A stretch of 64,000 nucleotides of DNA from Lanius collurio (taxonomy: Eukaryota; Chordata; Aves; Passeriformes; Laniidae). A model generated the notes under the pieces. That model was given only the letters and a program-made list of their open reading frames with translations. It searched no databases and was not told where the DNA came from. This document shows, piece by piece, positions 25,501 through 39,600 of this stretch. The stretch spans positions 40,940,478 to 41,004,477 of the forward strand of contig JACBWW010000004.1 in NCBI GenBank assembly GCA_020086605.1, in the 5' to 3' direction. The translations under genes were made by a program, and so were the position numbers. Each line of letters opens with the position of its first letter. Within the stretch, counting starts at the first letter, position 1.

Positions 25501-28500
25501 CATGGGAGACAGAGAAGAGCACATTTCACAGTAATATGCCCACCATTTAAAATGCACATCACAACTGACTAGCTTTTAAAGCAGATTCACTGAGATACAC
25601 ACATTCACCCACAGCCAATGCCATTGTACAACTGAACTTCAGAACCAATCATTTGTCTACTAAACAAAAGCCACCTGTCTCTCATTTCAAAAGAAATAAG
25701 AATGTGTTTTACATAAAAAACAGTATAATAGCTTTTTTATTTATCATCATAAGGTAATGTGGATAAGCTGAAATATGACCCCTAATTTTACTTTGTAAAA
25801 TGTTCTGTCTACCTTACATGAATTAACTAATCTTACACTTTCAGCTAACAGCTCAAACTCTCTTTCCATCCCTAAAGGGAGGGAGGGGCAGATATACCAT
25901 GGAAGAGACACATACCAGAATATTCCAGAGTGAATTTAATAGAATAAAACTTTTGAAACACTCCTGAAATATTTAGACATCTGTGATATAGAAATAATTT
26001 CTGATTCCAGGCCCAATTGTGACTTCCTCTTATCACTGCCAAGATTTTACTATCTGACCCAGCAGTACAATTTAAGAAGAAATAGCTTAGCAGTTTCTTC
26101 AGTAAAGAGAAGAAGTGGACAACAGGTCAAGTTGCTCAGTCTCACAAAGCTAATGGATACATTGGTTTATTTGAAATATTACTATCTCCCCAAAATCCCA
26201 TGAACTATGAACAAAATCGATTAAATCAGGATACAGAATCCAGGCATACAGGGAAGTAAGAGAAATCCTGAGAGAATTACAGCATGAATAGAAATGTTGT
26301 AAAAGCTTTTGCAGCGTCAAGAGTAAAAGAGTTCCTGGCACAAGCTTTTTCCTATCTTCTATAAGACAAAATCATGAGTCACAGTTGGCCCAAATCTTAA
26401 ACTGCTGCTTATAAAGACAATGCCATGATAATTCAGAGAAAAAGTTCACCTCTAACCGTTTCTAAGTACCACATTTTATGACCTGCTATTTCCAGAATGG
26501 CAGGCAGCCAATAAAATTCTCAGTAGAGCCCTACATCCTCACATAGCTTGCAAGTCATCTTATTTTGTATCTTTGAACAGCAAAATGCATTGTAAAATTA
26601 GTTTCTCCCTTGCTTCAGCTGGCAATTTATTATGTCAATCTTCTTAAATGTTTAAAATTAACATAAAAGTCCATATGCAGATTACTTTAAATGAAAGGTT
26701 AGCACACACAGCATTGTTTCAAAATAATGGAGTTATTCACATATCTATTTTCTTGCTACATTTGGAACAAAAGCAGCTTGAATGCAGAATATATTCAGAA
26801 GTTACAGAGACGGGTGGAACATTAGAGATGTATCTTTCCTCTTTCAACACTATACAAAAAAAATGACAAAATGATACATGAAACTTAGCAGGGAGATGCT
26901 CAGTAAAGAATTTTGACTTATTAAACATAAGCGACACCATTGCCACATAGTCTTTGATTTACATTGCTTTTAATTCACAGCTAGCAATGAAGTTTACCAG
27001 CTCCTTTTTGGCCCAGGTCATAATGGGCATAGATTTTAGATGGCATGGAATGAGAAATATCACTACACTACTGTGTAACCTCCCATGAGAAGGCAAAACA
27101 AAACTGCAACTGAAATGTAATGTCCCAATGATTAAGTGAGATTCTGTAGAACAGATAGGTAAAGGCAGAAAAAGTTCATTGGAGGTAAGAAGCTCATGAG
27201 ATTGAGGGGCTGGCTGACCTACTGCAGGTCTCAAAAAGGACTCAAAGACAAAGATCTCTAAGACTACCCAATTTCTTAAGCGTCAGGGTCTACTGAAGAA
27301 TTATTTACCCAAGACATACAGTTGTGAGGTGAAAAGGAACTACTATCAAGTCACAGTATCAGTAGAGGACATGCTGGAACAAGGTGATCACTAGAGCAGC
27401 CAGTCAGCAGCACCAGATGGTTATGATCTGACAGGATTTTAATACAATGGAAAGTTAGAGTGATGCATCTTAACAATTCAGACACCTGATTCTTGACAGC
27501 CAAAGGGCAGAAAACATTGCCAGAAGCACTACAGTTGATTCGGAGAATCACAAACAAAACACTTTTATTTTCAGCTTAGGATTTCAAAAAAATTATGTCA
27601 CAGTGAAATATACTCAGGAATGCAGCTTCCCTGCAGCTAACCCAACAGTACTCGGTTGATTAAAGCACAAGAAACTGCTATAATCTCTGTGATTGACTCA
27701 TTGTATTAATAAGTAATAGTTGTGACTGAGCTTTAAGAAACAAATTGTTGCTGCAAATATAAATTGTAGTTCATATTGTAACAACACCCAAGGACAGATT
27801 ACACTGTGCTGGTGTAAGAGAAAAATTGTTTTAATTTCATTTAATCTTGAGATATATCTGTATCTACATGCAAGCATATACATATATACCTATTACTTCT
27901 TATGGTGTGTATGAAGGAAACAGGATATTACATGGAAAACTTGTATATCTTTGCAAGTACTTCTACTTTTAGATTACATTCTGCAATAAAATACTAGTGC
28001 CAAATAATATTTTATGCAAATAGGAGTTCTACTGTAAGTTATTTTATGAATTTCTAGACTGAAAAAAAATATGCAACAAATGAAATCCACCTATGTTCAG
28101 CATCTCTTTCCATCACATAATTCCTAGCCTAAAGAAAAACGTAAACATGAGACCAGTACAGATTTCTGCATTCTGCATGCAATTCTTCACATACACTTTA
28201 CTAATAATCAACTAAAGTGCATAATTCACTGACATCAAACAACCTGAGAAAACACAGTTTGCCACTGAATCTTGCAATTCTCTTCTCTTGTCTTAGAGAG
28301 GATCAGATTCCAAGGAATATGCTTTAACAAGAAATTGTGCACGTTACTGTGCCAAGGAGCACTGACATGCTGGAAACTTGTACTTGCAATAAATTTCATA
28401 TGCAAAAACCTGAGCAGAAATCTACAACAAAGAAGTTGACACACACTAGACTGCACTTCACTGAATAGACTTTGAATTAATTCTAATACCAGTACTTTAG

Positions 28501-30490
28501 TTCAACTTCACCATCATTACAACATATGGACAGTGCCTTAAAAGAGCCATGAATCAATCCTTCAGCACTTTTTGCAGGTCAAAGACTTCCTCGCAAATGG
28601 CCTGATATCACTTAAGTGGCAGAAAGCTTATTTTACACTAACCCTCCCCCCCCTTTTTTTTTCCTTGTTCTCTTTATGGCAAAAGTTTGGCCTATTTTAC
28701 AGCTACTTTACCTTGAGTCTATTCTACTTTTACATTACTACATGACATACACAATTGTGGATGCTCAGAGCTGTATTTCTGGAAAAATAAACATAACCAT
28801 TGACCAACAGGTAACACAGCAAAGGGAAAATTGATGTGTTTTATGGATAAATTCAAAGTCCCCTTAAGACTTTGTCCAGAATCTTGCTTCTGGTAAATAT
28901 CTGGAAAACTACTATTGCATGATCTGTCAGTGAAGTATATGTTAACAGAACTACTCTCTGTATAAAACATACTGTCCCATACTGTGCACCACTGTCCCAC
29001 ACAGAGGTAAGTAAAACCAGTTTCAGTAAGTTACAGTACTCATACATGACTATTGGCTAGAATATTTTTGCCATTAATTAAAAAGCAACATGAATTAATA
29101 CTACAATATAGTCCAGAATAATCTATGAGAAGTAAAGCACATGCACAAACACGTGCACAGTGTTTTTCCAAGTGGAAACTCAATTTCAGAAATTTCAGTT
29201 CAGAAAAAAGCAAAAACCTTCTATTCTGCTAGATAGTGCTACACTCCACTTACAAAAGGAGCTGTAAATATTACAGTGAAGCTAATAATTTTTCTAAGCT
29301 TGTATAATCAGGTCTGTAAATCAATGATACTTTGACTACTGAGTATTCTTTCTGCCTAACCACCACAACTAACTTTACAGAAGCCATTCTGAAATATTTA
29401 CTAAATACCTTTCACTGTAAACAATGGCTTTATTTTCCCCTTTTCTGTTATTCAGTAGGATTCAAACACAAATCAGCACTGGAAAAAAAACCCTGTGTCT
29501 ACAGTATTATATGTCTGCAAAGAGCAAAGGAGAAGCAGGAAGAGAGCGGAAGCAGGTGCAATGGTAACAGAGTGTTTGTGTAACTGTAGGCATGGACATA
29601 AAAAAAAATTCAGGCTTACCTTACACAGTCCACCTCAGATAGTATTTCAATGTCTAAAAAGCAATTTATTATTACATTCAAATATCATGAGGTAATGAAC
29701 TTAGTAACCTGTGAAAGTGAGAACAGTCACCTTGTGTGCTTTTTGTTTGTTTCCACTTGGCTTCATTCTATTTCATAATTTAATAATAAATTTCTGAACA
29801 AACCTGATTTCTTTTAAAATTCAGAGTGGTTTTCTTGTTTTTCTTCTGGTTTGATGTACCATACCCTGACTGTATTTCTGCAAAGCTCACTGTTAGAATT
29901 GGTGGTTATTACCCAAAACTAAAATCAACCATTTTCCTCTGAGAATCAATATAAAATTTAAGCTGGCTTTGGAATATTTCCTTCTATCTTGTTACAGATT
30001 TTTGTCTCCAGGTGAGCTTACTGCAGCCTTTTCTACCAAAGAGAAATTTGGTAGCATACTGCTGTTGGAAACCAGTATCAAATTTCAAAATAACAGGTAA
30101 CAACTTCAGGAGCTGAAAGAATCGTTAGGGCAACTGCAGGAACCCCCAGAATGGTAGAGAGCCTAAGAGAATACTGCAGAACATTTTTAACACAAAGATG
30201 GCAACCTGCATGTACAAACATGGAGAGAGGAAAGACTGAAAACTACACAAACCATTTTTGCAGAAGAGTTCTAACAGGATAACCGTGCCATCTATCTGTA
30301 TTTCTGTACAGGGCAGAGAAGTTACAGGTCTTACTCTAACTGGTCAGCTACTATTTTATGTGAAGATTTATCACTTTTGCCATTTCTGTGTTGCTAATAC
30401 ATCCATATTTCTAAACAAGAATATCTGTGAATTTCTAATTTTTGTGAGAATATATCATATAGAAGTATTTGTTATCCAGAAAAGTCATAC

Positions 30491-30646
30491 CTGCTACCAA
30501 CAATTGGATCTCCAGAGGCTCCCAAAGCAGAATAGTCCATGCCATAGAAATTCAGTCCTAAAAGTATTTTATTCCTCCATTTTGAAGCAGGATCCAGTAC
30601 TTCAACACAAGCTCGTACCCAGGGAAGGGGGGAGTTTGGACCAGGT
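30491..30646 (-). CDS. CHID1: CHID1 internal exon (PGPNSPLPWVRACVEVLDP...LLGLNFYGMDY)
   Basis: This 156-nt exon encodes PGPNSPLPWVRACVEVLDPA and then KILLGLNFYGMDYSALGASG and DPIVGS. The first part matches human PGPNAPLSWVRACVQVLDP and the second LLGLNFYGMDYATSKDAREPVVG. The acceptor is AACTTGACAG and the donor GTATGACTT. It is the most 3' coding exon recognised. It ends two bases into an Arg codon, so the next exon must start with one base plus the tyrosine-led segment. Confidence 0.95.
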
Positions 30647-33600
30647 CTGTCAAGTTAGCAAAAATCAAACAGGTTGTCAGAAAAAGTACATGTTCATACT
30701 CAGCCTTCTCTTTTTGACCAGAGTATTTGTAAAGAGGAAATTATGCCACACAAAAATCAGTGAGGATGAACCTACAATTCTATCCAGGTTAAATGCACAT
30801 TCTTCAGTAGCTTGAAGTGCTGATACACAAAACATGCCTGCCCCACTCTTGACTTCTTGATTCAATTCTAAGGTGAAGGGACATAAAACTCCTTCCTAGG
30901 GGTAAGAAAAAGTTTCACCCTAATACATTTTCACTGGGCCTTGCACAGTTCCTACCCTATAATTCAAAACCCTGCATGACTTCAGTTGCTTTCCAATATC
31001 ACCCTCAATGTTTTTACTGCAAACTGGCAAAATACACTGGGACAAAATCCACCATTTACTTACAGAAGGAACTATAAAACTAGTGACTGGTAAGCAAGAC
31101 AAGTTTCAGACTGTGTGACACTTATTTATGGGAAAAAATCTAAAAATTAGCTAACAAAAATCTATGTGAAGAAAGAGAATATAGCATTAATACACAGAGT
31201 AATTAAATTGTCACACATGCAGCATCAGGATATTGCGCTCATTCCATTCCTACATCACTGGAGAGGAGAGCAGGCTTTCCCTCAAACACTAACATGTAGA
31301 AGGCTTTCACTAACATGGTAACAGGAGAAGTATATCCTAGTCTTACAAATATCAACATCTGCTACTCCCTACCAATTATTTGTCTCAAAGCCTTCATAAT
31401 AACCTGTGTCATTAAAACTCAACATGCTAATATAGCAGAGCAGTGTTGCTGGGATCTGTGCTCATATTTAAAGGCAAATCAAGTATCAACTGTTTAATGC
31501 TTATTCGTTCCACAATGTTATTAGAAGTAGATCATTAGCATACCTATCCTGCAGAACTGTGCTAAATAACTCAAAACAAAAGAACCTGGCTTGGAAAAGA
31601 GTACCAGGTTATCCTTTCAAAAGGATTCCTTTTTAGCTTAAGTACAAAATCTTTCATAACATCCAAACCCCAGATACACATTGCTGTTAAAAATGTACTG
31701 AGTTAACAGCTTGTTGAAAAATCATCTGTTTTAATTACTAATCCAGAACTTTAGTATCTGATAAACTTAAAATACATTATCCACTTAACTAGAAAAAAAA
31801 ATGAACATGTACTGTAGATTTAACAGATGTAAGGAGGAATCAGCTCCCTCAATGATCTTTCTGATGTCAGATGGAGTCTCACCGATGTGGTGCTGAATAG
31901 TCGTACGTCATGAGACTGAAGCTGTCTATTACTGAGGCCAACTGATCAAATTCTTTCTTTGTGAACATTCCCGGCTGGTTTGTCCTTTCAAAACAAAGCA
32001 AAACAGAAACAGGAAGAGATAAATTACTACAATAACAGGCTTATTCTCTCCTTTGGGTTTCATAACATTTGATCACATAGGAAAAATCTTTCATTCTGAG
32101 GTGGCAAATATATANNNNNNNNNNNNNNNNNNNNNNNNNNNNNNNNNNNNNNNNNNNNNNNNNNNNNNNNNNNNNNNNNNNNNNNNNNNNNNNNNNNNNN
32201 NNNNNNNNNNNNNNNNNNNNNNNNNNNNNNNNNNNNNNNNNNNNNNNNNNNNNNNNNNNNNNNNNNNNNNNNNNNNNNNNNNNNNNNNNNNNNNNNNNNN
32301 NNNNNNNNNNNNNNNNNNNNNNNNNNNNNNNNNNNNNNNNNNNNNNNNNNNNNNNNNNNNNNNNNNNNNNNNNNNNNNNNNNNNNNNNNNNNNNNNNNNN
32401 NNNNNNNNNNNNNNNNNNNNNNNNNNNNNNNNNNNNNNNNNNNNNNNNNNNNNNNNNNNNNNNNNNNNNNNNNNNNNNNNNNNNNNNNNNNNNNNNNNNN
32501 NNNNNNNNNNNNNNAAAAAAAAAAATTCAGTGCTATGTAGGTTGCCAGTGGGAAGAATCATACTTCCCCAGCATACTTACCAAATAAGCATTTCCAGTAT
32601 GGCTACAATAATTATTATAAGGGCTGTGGACTAATCAAATTGCCTTAGGTAGCAATCAATTGAATTCTAAAAGCTTTTACGAAATCTTTAATTGCTTGGG
32701 CTGTTAAACTTGTTTTGACACTTACAAAACTAAATTCTCTGAGGTATACTTAAATAAATGGATTTATTTAACTTTAATAGAAAAATATATACCAAAGGTA
32801 ATTTTTTTATTAACCTCAAGAAGAACAATTTCAGTTTATACTGTAGTTAAGAAAGACTAAAGATAGAAAATCTGTTTTCTTTAGACAAAAACAGATCCAT
32901 TTCTTTCTTTGGGCAGGGGAGAGGAAAGAAGAAATTAATTCTATGACCTTCTCTAGACAAAAGTCTAGTAATGCCTTCAGCATATCTTAGTATGAAATAT
33001 GGAACACTATTCTTACTTCCCCCTTTTTTTTGTTTGCTCTTGATTTACAAAATACAGAACTGGATTAATATCTACCTTCTATTCAGGGGTGAGGGAGTGT
33101 ATATTTTGTCTGTTTTGGACTCAGAGAGGCTATTGACTTCCCCCAGTTATTCAAGATGGAAACAATTAATTCACACAAGTTGCCTGAAAATATTGAATCT
33201 GTTTCAAAGAGAATTTGTAATTTCAAAATAGCAGCACAAATAGCACAGCAGGCAATAAAAGCAAGCTTAATCACATTGCAAAGATGGGACTGGACTAAAA
33301 TGAAGAAGCTACGGCCAGAAGAACCCTGTCCTCAGCCAGAGGGCTCTGAAGAATGTTTACATGAGACAAAGAGATAGAGAAGCAGGATATTGTCCCAGAT
33401 AATCTGGGACAGCAATGTTCATGGGGTGGCATTGCAAAAGAAGAAAAAAGGGGAAAAAATGTAATTTAACAGCTACAAACTCGGTGGTCCATCTCTGCCA
33501 TTTAAGAGGCAGACTTACAGGATTGTGCAAGATTCCTCTAGAGAGCAGAGGAGAGAGACTGGAGAATCCAGACCTTCACAATAATACCAGAAATTGCTAC

Positions 33601-36600
33601 TTGATATACAAATTAGAAGCCAACCCTTGTCTAGGCAAGGTATACTTTTAAAACCCCTCACATTCCATCTTAAATGTAAAAACCACAAAGGTGCTCAGTG
33701 ATAGATGCAAGTAATAAACAGAAAAATCACATATATTGACCTTTATCCCTTTTGGATCAGTGTGCAAATTCTACATCCAACAATATGTGCTGTGTGGATC
33801 ACCAGAGCATAACAGTGTTCATTTATCAGTTCACAAGGGCACTTTTTGTTCCACTGCATAAGGAAAGAGGTGAACAAAATGCAGGTTACAAAGTGAGGCA
33901 GATTAACATGCCTGTCATGTTGTAAGAGAGCAAAGCACGAGTGAGATGTGCAAGACTGTAATCTGCATGAAGCATAGTGGCGTTGCGGTAGTCTCAGATT
34001 TTCAGAACCAGTGATATATTGGCCATAGGAAGGAGAAATTCCTTTCCTTTCTTTCAAGGATTGTAACAAATTTAAAAAAATCCTCACTTCAGGAACCTAC
34101 TGATGGACCTCAGGTATTTTTATAGTTATCTGCTTGTAATGTACTGCAATTGCAAACTACAGCTGTTCTACAAGAATTAAAATAATAAATACATCTTTGA
34201 AACAATGTCATGGCAACTTGGATGTCTGTAGGCAAAGCAATTTCCTGATGCAAACTCCAGCAAAACACATTTTCAGTAAATTGATTGTGATTATTCCTGA
34301 AGGGAAAACCATAAAAAGTAATTATAATGTGTATTAGATATTAGGGCAAGTTGGATTGCTTTATAGATTAAGCCAGGTAGTAACTTTAATGAAATTTGCA
34401 TGCGTAACTTAAGATGAAACCCACAGGTTAAAATGGATATTGTCATAATTTTCTCCAAAGCAATTTTGTAGCTCAACTACTTCTGTTACAAAGGAATGTC
34501 ATCCAAGTGGCAACGGCATAAATTTCCAACTTGGAACAAACCCAGCAGCAATGAATATACTTTGTCCATCAATGTCTAGTGTTAAAACAGCAGCACTCTT
34601 CAAAAAAACAAGCACCACTCACCATTTCAGTAAGTACCACCAGTCAACTCTGCTCTAGTCAAGCACTTTAGGAAAATGTCCACTGGAACAAAACCAGAAC
34701 TATTTGGTTCATGTCTTTAGAATTGTTCCGAGTCAAGAAAACTGGCACTCAAGGATAAAACCTAAACATTTCAACAGCTATTATACTTAAAATTTGAGGT
34801 TTTCCAATCATTCTTATGCAAACTTAACTCAAGGGCAGGTATGTTCTACTGACTACTTTGTTGAGAAACCCAGCATGGAAACTCAGGAGACTTGGCACAA
34901 AATATGCAAAGTCCATGAAAGCAACATTTTCCAAGTCTAAGTGAAAAGCTTGTTGTTCTTCGAAACTTTGAACACTGTTTCCGAAACAGTCAGTGAAGTG
35001 GCAGAAACTTCATCATCATTTATTAGCTCTGTACAATCCAGCTCCTGGCCCTGCACAAGACAGCCCTGACAATCTTCCCATATACCTGAGAGTGTTGTCC
35101 AAACACGTCTTGACTTCTGTCAGGCTTGGTGCTGTAACCACTTCCCTGGGGGGCCTGTTCCACTGCCCAACCACCTTCTGGATGAAAAACTTTTTCCTAA
35201 GGTTCCAACCTAAATCTCCATAAAGACCAGAAAAAGAGCCTGTATTTAGAGCTACCCTACTTTGCAAAAACACTCAAGCCTAAATCCTACTGTCTTAGTA
35301 GAGAATTTGGCATAACTTAACGAGTTTACTGACTATTTCCAGTCTTCTAAACTGGGACAGACTCCACTCTCACTTGGGATTATTTTTTAACATGGCTTGT
35401 TTCATTATAAAACTTTATAAAGAAGATTAAGAGACACTGAAGAAGGAGAGGCGAGAGTAACAATTGAGTTTTCTCAGAAAATCTGCTCTTAAAACTTCCA
35501 CTGGTCTTGAGCAAGCCAGGGCTCTTCTCAGCCCCTTTGCAAAACCAGACCCCAACTCTTCTGATCCTGAAACACTTCCAGAGCTGGGAGAAGGATGATG
35601 ATGATGCAGGAAGGGTGAAGAGGAATGAAGATGGAATGGAAAAAGGATGTCCTGGGTGGCACAGCTGGTGCCCCTGGCCCCAGCCCCTCAGGCCCCAGCC
35701 CAGGAGCTCCAGCCCCCTGCGATTGTCCCATGCCAGGACTGGCTCCCTGGGGCAGCACTGTTCCATGGTGCAGGGGAATGGGGAGGCCACATGAGCAGTG
35801 GGCCTGGTGACCCCGCCCTGACCTGATCGGAATGCAGGGCACCAGGATGGAACCAGCTTCAGCTCATGGGTATCCTCACAGAGTTAAAATTCCCAGGCAT
35901 TCCTGCTAGTATCAACTATTCCTATTCAGCTTCCATGGGGGTTTTCAGTAACGGGGATTGAACAAAATACATGAATGTGAATTATAATCAACTGAAAAAC
36001 TGAACTGTATAAATTGAATCTACAACCAAGCCTGCTCCTCAGTGCGTCCCCAAATGAAACAGATATTCAGAAGATAGGGAAGAGAAAAGGAAGATTGATT
36101 TTTCTGGGATTGCTGAAACCCATTGCCTTACACTACTAACAAGGACATTGGAGTTGTTTTTTTTTTTTAAATCTGAGATACTTGAGGGTTTTTTACTATC
36201 AAATAGACCTTAAACTTACCCAGGCAACATCTCATAGTTACAGGTTTGGTTTGCACTAGGTATTAAGAAAGCACTGGAGTTTTTAGCTTCTTTCAAGGCA
36301 GCTTCAATGTGGCAGTGCAATATTATGTCTCAACCTATGCAACCAAGCATTATATTGTATTTTTATGTCCTCTTTACCCAATATGCTTTCCTTGTTTCCA
36401 TGAAAGAGTTTCTCTGATATTGAAAAATGCTCTGGTGAAAAGCAGATGCAAAGCTAGTAAGTGTTTAGACTTGAGTCATCACTCAACCTACTTTTCTGAT
36501 TGACAATTTAAGATCCAAAAATTCATCTTATATTTCGTGGTCTACTTTCAGTACAGGGTATGTGGTTTATTTGCCTGGCAAGCACATTTCAGGGAGGGAA

Positions 36601-39600
36601 ATTACCTAAGCAAAACTATACCAATGCAAAGTATGAAATGCATAAACAAATCTCCATAAGAAGAGACATCAAAAGTGTGACAGGTATAAGTTCTGTCACT
36701 TCAAGAGTGACTTGAAAATGCTCTGACACTAGTAATGAGGATGATATAAAATTCCACAGTAAAAAGAAAATCAAATTGCATCCTCTATCTTATATCATTA
36801 ATATTTTAAACTAACACTCTGTGGTGAATGTGTGTTACTTACTATTGAAAAGGAAAAGAATCACTCAAAGAAATGAAGCTTTATTTTTTCTTCTTTCTTG
36901 TTTGAAATGACTGGTAACCTGGAATGATATTTATCCCATATTTTTCAATTTTCTGTTTTCTAGAAAAATCTGTAGGATTATATTTCTAAAATGTAAGCCA
37001 AATGTAAACATTTAAATTCCTTGGACCAACAAGCCTTTATAACGGATATAGTATCTATTCTTTATAGTATTTTTAAGTATTTATTAAAATGTGTAAGAAA
37101 TATGGACTTATCCCTGTAAAAATACATTATCTGGAATTAATATAAAAAGTGTTTGTCACTCCTGTTTAACATTTAAGGGATAAGGCACCATACAACAGGA
37201 ATTCAGAGAGGTGGCTTTCTACAAAAGCAAGTAGAAATTTTCAGTGCAGGAGGAATGATTAACACTAATGAGATGAAACAGGACATGGGACTGCTGGGTG
37301 TGCAGAAAGGAGGTGGAAGAATAAAAACATACTGCAGAGAGAAAATCAGTTTTACTTTGCAGTTCATTGCTTTTTTACCTAAAGTGGACATTTTTTATTC
37401 TGTGACATATTTTCCTTTTAAAAAACAGTGAAGAAGCTGCCTTACACAACATCCATGTAAACCCTTCCTCTAAAAAGCCTCAGGAATACAACATAATCTT
37501 TACAAGTTCTCCTCTTCAAGTAAGAGAGCAATGGCAACCTGGCAGAACTCACAGAACAACTATTCCCCTGAGAGCATAAGTTTTATTTGCACATATTCCT
37601 GAGAATTTGTCAACATTTCCCAATGGCACACTGTCACATGTATATAAAAAAACCCCATATTATTGGAACAACATCACAGACTTAGAAGAAACCACCTGAT
37701 TTTGTTGGTATTTCCATATACACATCTTAGAATTCCACAGTCCCTTTATACTATTCTATCTTTTCATGTCTAAAATAACTGGGGGGGTGGGGGAGAAGTG
37801 TTTCACAGCCTAAAAGGTTTATTACTCAAATCTTTCAAATTACATACAACCATATGTATCAAAATACCCATTAATGCTTTACTGGTAAGTATTTCTGTAA
37901 GGTTTTGAGTTTGTAGTCTTTCATACTGAAAGACTGGAAAAAATACTTCAACAATGCAAGCTGCTTTCATTTACTTTCAAATGAATCTACATTCTCAATT
38001 ACTTCTTGTCTCACTACAATTACTCTCAAAATGAAATAAGGAGAAAAAAAGGTCTTTTAACTGTCTGCCCTTCCCTGCAAGTTCGAATTGCATTCTTGGT
38101 GGGTTACCTCACCTTGACTCTCCCTTATAAAAGAGAATTTTCCTGTATCCTCACATCTTTGAATAGCCATCATAATGAAAAACTGATTGATTTTCTGTTT
38201 CCACTATGATTCTATTTCAGAAGTCAGACTCTCAGTAATGACTTAATTTTCTTGTCATGTATAATTTTCTGTAAATCAACTGTTTGCAGATCTTTCTTCA
38301 CCACAAGATATTATTGGTTTTCATAGCTCATTGCAGATAGGAGCATTACAGTATAATGCTACTGCATTTTATGAACACAGACCACTGAATTCAGTTAATA
38401 CAATTGCTGAATAAAAATTCACTGTTTCTTCCTGCATGAAGTCTGTTCTATAGAAAATGGAAGAAGGAGATACATGCCTGCCCTGCTCATCACACAATTA
38501 TACACATTGATAATGAAATAGTCAAATGTATAAACAAGCTCAGTCTGAAACCATTTCCTTTTTCAGAAAAAAATCCTCCTGACAGTTTTGTAACTACCCT
38601 TTCTCATTTTAGGTTTATCAAAACTCTCAGGATGACAGCTCACTGAAGTAATTTTCCACTATCAGTACTTAGAAAACAATTCTACATGGATCCTGGTTTC
38701 CATGGATGTTTTGCAACTAGATTTTCTGGTGTCCTACAGATGTTTCATTCACAATGCCCTCTTACAGCTGGGTCTTAGGGGAAAAAAAAAAGATATGTTA
38801 TCTGTCCAGCTGTGTATTTTCATGAAGTAACAGGGACCTGACTATTAAAATTCTATGCCTACGCCAATTTGGCTTGAAACTGGTCAAATACCAAAGAAGC
38901 TTTAGAGGACAGATGAAAAATGTAAGAGAGAAAGAAAGCTTACAGACACCTTAGCTCAGAAATCAGGCTAAAAACAGAATTAAGGTCTGTCTACAACAGC
39001 ATCCTATGAAGCAGCCAAGTCAACAACAGGACCTTGAAACAATACTGCTGTTTAAAGTCATGAACAATAATTACAGATCTAATCCCTGCTGTCAAAAGAA
39101 CATGACCATACCAAATGTTTAACCAATGAAAGAGATATCCTCAAGTAGACAAAACCAGATTTACTACATAGTGGGGGGGAATTCCATGCAGCTGGATGGA
39201 GATTGTAAAAAGCACATGTAGTGGCTTGAACCTGAGTTGATGGACAGACTTATAGACCAAACGCTTCTCACAATTTACATATTTACATATTCTCAGACAA
39301 CAGATCAAGGTTTTTGCAGAGATGCATGTTACTCAGGCATTCAGAAAATGCACATGCTTACTGCAAATTCAAATATCTTCACCAGCCTTTGAGATACAGA
39401 TTTCTTTTGCTCCAATTCCTTTCTAAGAACAAAATGTTGCAAGAGGTGAAGAATGATCCAAACACTGTATCTGATCTTGTGGCCTACAAATCCAGATCAG
39501 TATGACAAATCAGAGATTGTACATTTCAAAACAAAAATGTCCATGAACTACAGTGTTAAGGTCAGTCCATTTGAGGAGAAACAAACAAAACAAATTCCAA

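Larger units (their letters stand above)
1..30490 (-). other. CHID1: Non-coding stretch, probably the large CHID1 3' intron
   Basis: No exon was recognised over 30.5 kb on either strand. I looked on the minus strand for the expected CHID1 C-terminal signatures: a Trp-Asp segment after the tyrosine-led start, a Phe-Tyr-Pro segment, and Tyr-Phe-Tyr-Asp-Leu-Leu-stop. None was found. The stretch holds AT-rich unique sequence, the repeats listed separately, and short simple repeats. If the last exons are beyond position 1, this is one intron of more than 30 kb, large for a bird gene. A divergent or missed exon is possible. Confidence 0.6.

Noticed and set aside
27840..27870. Minus-strand segment starting YISRLNEIK after CAG, considered as the next CHID1 exon
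   Set aside because: No Trp and no further match to CHID1, so it is a chance similarity.
30258..30815. Plus-strand 185-codon open frame
   Set aside because: It runs antisense across the CHID1 exon at 30491-30646. Its peptide has no recognised domain, and the minus-strand reading is clearly the real one.
33156..33377. Plus-strand open frame with a basic C-terminal part, considered as a retroviral gag remnant
   Set aside because: No zinc-knuckle or other gag landmark is seen. There is not enough to support it.
35380..35842. Overlapping open frames on both strands in the GC-rich patch
   Set aside because: High GC lowers stop frequency. The peptides are Pro/Ser/Gly-rich, low in complexity and without domains.
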